Source: Thermalbibacter longus (GTDB lineage Bacteria > Chloroflexota > Chloroflexia > Thermomicrobiales > Thermomicrobiaceae). Taken from it: a stretch of 64,000 bases of DNA. Shown one piece after another: positions 59,886-64,000 of this stretch. Where the stretch lies: assembly GCF_023806485.1 (NCBI RefSeq), contig NZ_JAMSLR010000009.1, forward strand, positions 1 through 64,000, read 5' to 3'. Under the pieces are notes generated by a model. The model was not told the DNA's origin, searched no databases, and worked only from the letters and a program-made list of their open reading frames with translations. The position numbers and the translations under genes are program-made. Numbering within the stretch: the stretch's first letter is position 1; the number at the start of each line of letters is the position of its first letter.

Positions 59886-60677
59886 ATGACAGGGCTGGTC
59901 TCGCGTCTCACGATCCTCGTCGCGGTGCTGGTCGTCGCAGTCGGGGCGCTGGCCTGGGGATACTGGGCGGGCGCCCGCTCCCGGTCGGAGGCCGGCGAGC
60001 AGCCGGCCGTGCTTCCCGTGCTGACCCCTGCGCAGGAGCAGCTCGTGCGGGAAGCGGCCCTGGCGCACCCGACGGTCCAGGCGGTACTGGCGACGCTCCC
60101 GTCGCGCGAGGTGGCGATCTCCTACGGCACGGTCAACGATCCGGCCGGTGAGCTGGCCGGGGGCATCGCCTGGATGCCGTTCGACTCGCCGCAGACCGTG
60201 CGCGGCGAGTGGCTGATCCCGCTCGACTGGCAAGCGCGCTGGCCGCCGTCGAGGTTCGAGCAGGCGACGTATACCGTGCGGAACGCCGAAGGCCTGCTGG
60301 TCTGGGTCGACCTTGGGAGCGGGCGTGTGGTTCGCGTGGAGGCGACCGGCGCATACGCGAGCGTCGATCCGGCCGAGGACCCGAGGGCACTGCCGAGCGA
60401 GCTCGAGGGGCGCGCTGCCGAGCTGGCGCTGGCCGCGCCCTGGCTCGAGCCGCTGCTGGCTCAGGGGAAGCCCGAAGTCAGTGGGGTCAGTCCCGTTCAT
60501 ACCGAGCACGCGGGGCCCGCTGGCGCTCGCACGCTGGCATTCAGGTGTGGAATGGCAAGGCCGGCTCGCGGGGGCTGGCTCAGGTGCCTGAGTCGTCGCG
60601 CGAGCGGCGCCCGGTGTCCAGCCGGGGCTCGGGCAGCGCGTCGTCGCTCGGCGCGCCGGCGGCGAGCCACTCGCTGA
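59886..60677 (+). CDS. Membrane-anchored hypothetical protein, C-terminus probably frameshifted
   Basis: A 263-aa open frame with an N-terminal signal anchor (LTILVAVLVVAVGALAWGYWAG) and an extracytoplasmic domain (LTPAQEQLVREAALAHPTV, EVAISYGTVNDP, YTVRNAEGLLVWVDLGSGRVV). After about residue 200 the frame becomes Arg/Ala-rich and unnatural, and it runs 98 bases into the oppositely oriented gene at 60580. Two other frames look more protein-like there: one giving SVPFIPSTRGPLALARWHSG with a stop at 60591, the other GIQVWNGKAGSRGLAQVPES. One frameshift near 60470-60535 would explain this. Family unknown. Confidence 0.55.
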   Translation: MTGLVSRLTILVAVLVVAVGALAWGYWAGARSRSEAGEQPAVLPVLTPAQEQLVREAALAHPTVQAVLATLPSREVAISYGTVNDPAGELAGGIAWMPFDSPQTVRGEWLIPLDWQARWPPSRFEQATYTVRNAEGLLVWVDLGSGRVVRVEATGAYASVDPAEDPRALPSELEGRAAELALAAPWLEPLLAQGKPEVSGVSPVHTEHAGPAGARTLAFRCGMARPARGGWLRCLSRRASGARCPAGARAARRRSARRRRATR

Positions 60678-60981
60678 AGCTCGGATCGTGGCGAGCGAGC
60701 TGGTACTCCTGATAGATCTCCTGGCAAACAGCCCGCACGCCCCCGCTGCCCGGCGTCGCGAGCACGAGCTCGAGGAGCCAGGCTTCGAAGACATCAGGGT
60801 CGGGATCGGCCTCGATCACCCGCTCCAGCACCTGTCGCTTGAGGCCGAGACCGATGCTGTCGGGCGTCTGGTCGCGCTTGCGCCGCTTGCGCCGCCCCTC
60901 GGCCGCCTCGAGCGCCTGGAGCAATGCCCGGCTGAAGGCGGCCGGGCGCAGCAGCGCGGCATGCTCGGTCAGTCCAGCCAT
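60580..60981 (-). CDS. Hypothetical protein at the end of the formate dehydrogenase operon
   Basis: A 133-aa acidic/basic helical protein: RPAAFSRALLQALEAAEGRRKRRKRD, LKRQVLERVIEADPDPDVFEAWLLELVLA, and AVCQEIYQEYQLARHDPSFSEWL. No cysteine motifs and no membrane segment. GGAGGG-like CAGGGAGGG lies upstream of ATG 60981, 15 bases after the fdhE stop. The position suggests an accessory role for formate dehydrogenase, but I recognise no family. Confidence 0.6.
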   Translation of the reverse strand: MAGLTEHAALLRPAAFSRALLQALEAAEGRRKRRKRDQTPDSIGLGLKRQVLERVIEADPDPDVFEAWLLELVLATPGSGGVRAVCQEIYQEYQLARHDPSFSEWLAAGAPSDDALPEPRLDTGRRSRDDSGT

Positions 60982-60996
60982 ACCGACCCTCCCTGC

Positions 60997-61875
60997 TCAG
61001 GCCTCGCGGTCGCGCGGCACGACTCGCGTGTCCAGCGGGAAGCCGAGCGGGCCCGGCCGCTGGTACTCCCGGTCGAGGGCGACCAGATCGAGCTCCACCG
61101 TCATGAGGTCTTGCAGGAGCAGATCGCCGAGCGACCAGGTCGTGATCGTCGAGAAGGTCTTCAGGTAGCCCCGGCAGCGCTCGCACACCTCCACGCGCTG
61201 CGTGTCCTGCTTCCCTTCCTCGGCCAGGTAGCGCAGAGCATGGTGGTCAGCGTTCCCGCAGAAGGGGCACTCCTGGTGGGGATAGGGCCACTCGCTCGCG
61301 CAGCGGCCGCAGCGCAGCCAGCGGCTGCGCTCGAGCCCGCGTAGCTCGGCGAGCGCTGGCCAGGCACCGCAGACCGGGCAATACCCGGCGCGCCACTCGA
61401 GCTGTCGCACCAGCTCGCGTGCCCGACGCCCGCAGGTTACGAGCACTGGCAGGGCCAGCGCCTGGCCGACCACCGTCAGCAGCGAGGCCGGCACGCCCGA
61501 CTGTACCGCCAGCCGCTCGAGTTCGACCTCGCGGTGCGCAATGCTCGCCGCGAGGAGCGCGACGGCGTCGAGCCTGCCGCCGGTCACCGCGGCCCAGAGC
61601 TCCTGCCCGCCCTCGACTGATTGCGATGCGACGACGCGGGCGAGCTCCTCGAGCACGAAGGTGAGTCGAGCGCTCTCGACCCCGATCGCGCGCTCGTGCA
61701 GCAGTGGAGGCCGAGATGCGCCGTACGGCGGCACCTGGAAGTCGATCGCGACCGCGCTCTCCCACGCTGGATCGGCAGCCGAGCGAAGCGCGGCCGCGTA
61801 GAGACGCGCTAGCGGCGCAGCGACCTCGTCCTCCTGCGCCAGCGCCTCGAAGCGGTGAAGGCTTGTCCCACTCAC
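60997..61875 (-). CDS. fdhE: Formate dehydrogenase accessory protein FdhE
   Basis: A 292-aa cytoplasmic rubredoxin-like iron protein needed for assembly of active formate dehydrogenase. The four CxxC knuckles are visible: YCPVCGAWP, LRCGRCASE, CPFCGNADH and VEVCERCRGYLKTF. The remainder is helical, as in E. coli FdhE. GTG 61875 overlaps the stop of the small lipoprotein gene (GTGA), so its translation is coupled to the FDH operon. Fits the dehydrogenase subunits immediately upstream. Confidence 0.9.
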   Translation of the reverse strand: MSGTSLHRFEALAQEDEVAAPLARLYAAALRSAADPAWESAVAIDFQVPPYGASRPPLLHERAIGVESARLTFVLEELARVVASQSVEGGQELWAAVTGGRLDAVALLAASIAHREVELERLAVQSGVPASLLTVVGQALALPVLVTCGRRARELVRQLEWRAGYCPVCGAWPALAELRGLERSRWLRCGRCASEWPYPHQECPFCGNADHHALRYLAEEGKQDTQRVEVCERCRGYLKTFSTITTWSLGDLLLQDLMTVELDLVALDREYQRPGPLGFPLDTRVVPRDREA

Positions 61876-62108
61876 TCTATCGGCATCCCGGCGAGCCCGC
61901 TCGCGTTACCCGGGCGCGGCGTGTTGTAGTAGATCACTCGCGGCCCGGTGGGCCGGAGCTCGACAGACGCCCCGCGGTTACCGATATCGCCGCCGGGGCC
62001 ACCGCCACGGGCGCGCGAGGCCTCGGGGCTGCAGGCTCCGAGCGCCAGGGCCAGGACGAGGAGCACAACCGACGCCACATGCCGGACAAAGCGACAGACC
62101 CGTACCAC
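61872..62108 (-). CDS. Small lipoprotein within the formate dehydrogenase operon
   Basis: A 78-aa predicted lipoprotein. A basic start (VVRVCRFVRH) is followed by the hydrophobic ASVVLLVLALALGAC, ending in a lipobox cysteine. The mature part of about 50 residues is Gly-rich (ARGGGPGGDIGNRG), then VELRPTGPRVIYYNTPRPG. GTG 62108 sits directly after the NrfD-like stop and is preferred over the frame start at 62159. It overlaps fdhE. Not a known FDH subunit; possibly an external partner of the membrane complex. Confidence 0.6.
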   Translation of the reverse strand: MVRVCRFVRHVASVVLLVLALALGACSPEASRARGGGPGGDIGNRGASVELRPTGPRVIYYNTPRPGNASGLAGMPIE

Positions 62109-62109
62109 G

Positions 62110-62997
62110 TCAGGCTGCCTCCGACGACAGCAGCATCGCCATCCGCAGCAAGAAGCCACCGACGAGCACGAGCACCGCGGCGCTCGGCAGCGTCAACCGG
62201 CCGAGGAGTCGCGGTCGCCAGGCGAGCGCGAGCGGGACGAGAGTCCCCAGGAGCACCGCCACAACAAGCAGGACGCCATAGACGTTCTGCAGGACGAGGC
62301 GCCGGACGTCAGCGTCGAGCGTCGCGGCTAGGATGACGACCACGAGCAGGGTGAGGGCCAGCGAGCCGGCCATCAGATTGCGCAGCCACTGTGACACCGC
62401 TGGGGAGCGGTCTCGGGTCAGGAGTAGCAGGAGCGCGCTGGCCATCGCGAAGCCAGAGGCGAGCAAGAGGATGCCGAGCCAGGGTGTATCTCCCCACAGC
62501 GGCCGGTTCGTGGCTGAGAGCAAGACTCCCTTGTATCCGGCATAGAACACCCCGGCGATCCCGGCGAGAGCCGCCAGCACCGTTCCGAGAACGCCTCGTG
62601 CCAGGAAGGCGAGCCCCGATGGAAGCGGGCCACGATCGGCGAGGCTCCCGACCAGTGTCAGGAACGAGAAGCCGCCCAACAGGAAGAGCGCCCACGCACC
62701 GTCAGCCATCGGCGCCCACCACTTTTGGAAGGTGGGGCCGAGCGTCTTGGAGAAGAGCAGCATGTGCCAGAACCGTTCCGGCCGCTTGAGATCGAGCGTC
62801 AAGAGCAGGCCGCTCAACGCGCTGCCGACCGTCGCAACGGCGAAGCCATAGCGCGCGATGAACCGGTCATCGCGGCTGCCGAACAACCAGAGCAGCGCCG
62901 CGATCGCTGCTGCGGCGCCAGCGATGCCGGCGATGAAGAACTCCGAGACAGCCCACCAGCCCCAGTGGGGTGACTTGGTGAAGAAGGTATCCGGCAT
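62110..62997 (-). CDS. NrfD/PsrC-like membrane subunit
   Basis: A 295-aa polytopic protein with about eight TM helices and the NrfD/PsrC pattern: WGWWAVSEFFIAGIAGAAAAIAALL, LLTLDLKRPERFWHMLLF (conserved charged turn), and LFLLGGFSFLTLVGS. Such subunits anchor iron-sulfur proteins to the membrane and exchange electrons with the quinone pool without heme. It follows the four-cluster ferredoxin subunit by 9 bases, with AGGGGGAAGCG upstream of ATG 62997. It takes the place of the cytochrome b FdhI subunit. Confidence 0.9.
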   Translation of the reverse strand: MPDTFFTKSPHWGWWAVSEFFIAGIAGAAAAIAALLWLFGSRDDRFIARYGFAVATVGSALSGLLLTLDLKRPERFWHMLLFSKTLGPTFQKWWAPMADGAWALFLLGGFSFLTLVGSLADRGPLPSGLAFLARGVLGTVLAALAGIAGVFYAGYKGVLLSATNRPLWGDTPWLGILLLASGFAMASALLLLLTRDRSPAVSQWLRNLMAGSLALTLLVVVILAATLDADVRRLVLQNVYGVLLVVAVLLGTLVPLALAWRPRLLGRLTLPSAAVLVLVGGFLLRMAMLLSSEAA

Positions 62998-63006
62998 CGC
63001 TTCCCC

Positions 63007-63837
63007 CTATCCCTCGGTCTCCGGCGCTTGCTGCCGACGTTCCCGCTCCTCGGCGGCCAGCCGATCCATCCGCTGCTTGCGCAGTCCGGCCAGCCCGAGC
63101 AGTCCGAGGGCGACCGCACCGGCCGCCGAGAGGGCGCTGGCCGGGGCAGCCTTCTGGGATGGGAGCTGCGGGTTCGAAGGCAGCCCGTACACCTCGGGCT
63201 CGTCGAGCAGGAGATAGAAGGAGTTTAACCCGCCGAGGATCGACTCGTCGTGCCCGTACAACCGTGCCTGCGTCACGCCCTGGGCTTGCAACTGTTCCAG
63301 CCGTGCCTGTGCCCGCTGTCGCAGCTCGGAGATCGGCCCGAACTGGATCGACTGTGTCGGGCAGGCCTGGGCGCAGGCCGGTACCATGCCCGCTTGCATG
63401 CGGTCGTAGCAGAGCGTGCACTTCATCGCCGTGTTAGTCTCGGGGTTGATCTCGATGACCCCGAACGGGCAGGCCGCGATGCACGCCCGGCACCCGTTGC
63501 AGACGTCGGACTGGATCACGACAGTATCGAACTCCGTGCGGATGATCGCGCCGGTCGGGCAGACTTCGAGACAGGCTGCCTGGACGCAGTGCTTGCACAC
63601 GTCGCTCATCATCAGCCAGCGCCCGGTGCTGCGATCGGGGCTGAACTGTTCGATGAACTTCACGTGGCGCCACTGGATGCCGCTGAGCGCGACTGTGTTG
63701 TCGTAGCTCACGCCGCTGAGCGTGACCTTGCCGCCGTTGCGAGCTGGGAGCTGGTTCCAGGCTTTGCAGGCAACCTCGCAGGCTTTACAGCCGATGCAGA
63801 CGGACGTGTCGGTGAAGAAGCCCATCGGTTCTGGCAT
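63007..63837 (-). CDS. fdhB: Formate dehydrogenase iron-sulfur (beta) subunit
   Basis: A 276-aa 16-iron ferredoxin of the FdnH/DmsB class. Cluster motifs: CIGCKACEVACKAWNQLP, CKHCVQAACLEVCPTGA, CNGCRACIAACPFGVIEI and CTLCYDRMQAGMVPACAQACP. A C-terminal hydrophobic segment (ALSAAGAVALGLLGLAGL, about 235-255) anchors it, as in E. coli FdnH. It passes electrons from the catalytic subunit to the NrfD-like protein. ATG 63837 has GAAGGAG upstream. The catalytic gene lies immediately upstream. Confidence 0.92.
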   Translation of the reverse strand: MPEPMGFFTDTSVCIGCKACEVACKAWNQLPARNGGKVTLSGVSYDNTVALSGIQWRHVKFIEQFSPDRSTGRWLMMSDVCKHCVQAACLEVCPTGAIIRTEFDTVVIQSDVCNGCRACIAACPFGVIEINPETNTAMKCTLCYDRMQAGMVPACAQACPTQSIQFGPISELRQRAQARLEQLQAQGVTQARLYGHDESILGGLNSFYLLLDEPEVYGLPSNPQLPSQKAAPASALSAAGAVALGLLGLAGLRKQRMDRLAAEERERRQQAPETEG

Positions 63838-63858
63838 GGCATGGCTCCTTCAGCTTCT

Positions 63859-63887
63859 CCCGCGCGCGGCGAGATGCCTCGCGCGGG
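63859..63887 (-). other. GC stem-loop between formate dehydrogenase subunit genes
   Basis: CCCGCGCG (63859-63866) and CGCGCGGG (63880-63887) form an 8-bp stem with a 13-base loop in the fdhA-fdhB spacer. It could protect processed mRNA ends or set subunit ratios. No T-run follows, so complete termination is unlikely. Confidence 0.45.
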
Positions 63888-63902
63888 CGCCTACCTCGCT
63901 CC

Positions 63903-64000
63903 TCACTGCAGCTTCTCGACGTTGCAGCACAGGGCCTTGCTCTCGTGGATCGAGACGTTCGGGTCGCCCACCATCGCCGTCAGGTCGTTGACGATGTCGC
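63903..64000 (-). CDS. fdhA: Formate dehydrogenase catalytic (alpha) subunit, C-terminal end only
   Basis: The minus strand reads in from the right edge with an open frame of 31 sense codons ending at the stop 63903-63905: NDLTAMVGDPNVSIHESKAL followed by CCNVEKLQ. This matches the style of the extreme C-terminus of molybdopterin-dependent formate dehydrogenases (MopB C-terminal barrel). The identity rests mainly on the downstream order (beta subunit, NrfD-like, FdhE). The rest of the gene lies outside the window. Confidence 0.65.
   Translation of the reverse strand, partial: DIVNDLTAMVGDPNVSIHESKALCCNVEKLQ

Overview
This window is a 64 kb piece of a very GC-rich bacterial chromosome. It is densely packed with metabolic genes on both strands. 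I see no rRNA, tRNA, CRISPR array, insertion sequence or phage gene. Strong GC bias at third codon positions, frequent GTG starts, ATGA/GTGA stop-start overlaps and the gene repertoire all point to a thermophilic, heterotrophic member of the Chloroflexota, most likely class Thermomicrobia (Thermomicrobium/Sphaerobacter-like). The repertoire includes xanthine-dehydrogenase-family molybdenum hydroxylase, formate dehydrogenase with FdhE, LIV-type transport, DhaKLM fed by EI/HPr, and a two-gene lipoate ligase. The taxonomic assignment is inference.

Layout. 0-7.4 kb: small catabolic genes (DAO-type oxidoreductase, MmgE/PrpD protein, SelA-like PLP enzyme, creatininase family) around a two-gene lipoate ligase. 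7.5-12.1 kb (minus): an AAA+/VWA chelatase-like pair with its own promoter, and an orphan PilT-like ATPase. 12.3-18.8 kb: citrate synthase, SWIM zinc-finger protein, DoxX-like membrane protein, YbaK-type editing protein, dihydrolipoyl dehydrogenase, cation/proton antiporter. 18.8-26.6 kb: a glycerol/dihydroxyacetone operon (glpF-dhaK-dhaL-glpK-methyltransferase-like-dhaM-ptsH-ptsI) carrying a complete private PTS phosphorelay behind a folded 5' leader. 26.7-32.2 kb: small hypotheticals, mannose-6-phosphate isomerase, an Hcn/opine-oxidase-like FAD/[2Fe-2S] pair and a CapA-type protein. 32.3-36.7 kb (minus): a metal ABC transporter whose two permeases carry C-terminal winged-helix-like tails, read from a promoter flanked by a DtxR/MntR-like palindrome. 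36.8-41.6 kb: dCTP deaminase/dUTPase-like protein, ABM proteins, an SDR lacking YxxxK, GH172 protein, a broken gene and a VOC protein.

42.1-59.7 kb is the most interesting region: eighteen consecutive plus-strand genes behind one strong promoter/operator (TTGACA-17-TACGAT). They encode a complete branched-chain-amino-acid-type ABC importer, a Tm-1-like protein plus PEP-hydrolase-family TIM-barrel pair, a GntR/FCD regulator, a cyclase-family metal hydrolase, a PEP-synthase-like enzyme split into two genes that lack the pyruvate-binding barrel (as in phenylphosphate synthase), an HD-like protein, CoxG, a three-subunit non-CODH molybdenum hydroxylase, an FAH-family enzyme and an ABM protein. I infer a regulated catabolic island that imports a small organic acid or (hetero)aromatic, activates it by ATP-dependent phosphorylation, hydroxylates it and breaks it down. 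The substrate cannot be read from sequence.

59.7-64 kb: a strong terminator hairpin, a membrane-anchored hypothetical with a probable frame problem, and a minus-strand formate dehydrogenase operon (fdhA end, fdhB, NrfD-like anchor, small lipoprotein, fdhE, hypothetical) running in from the right edge.
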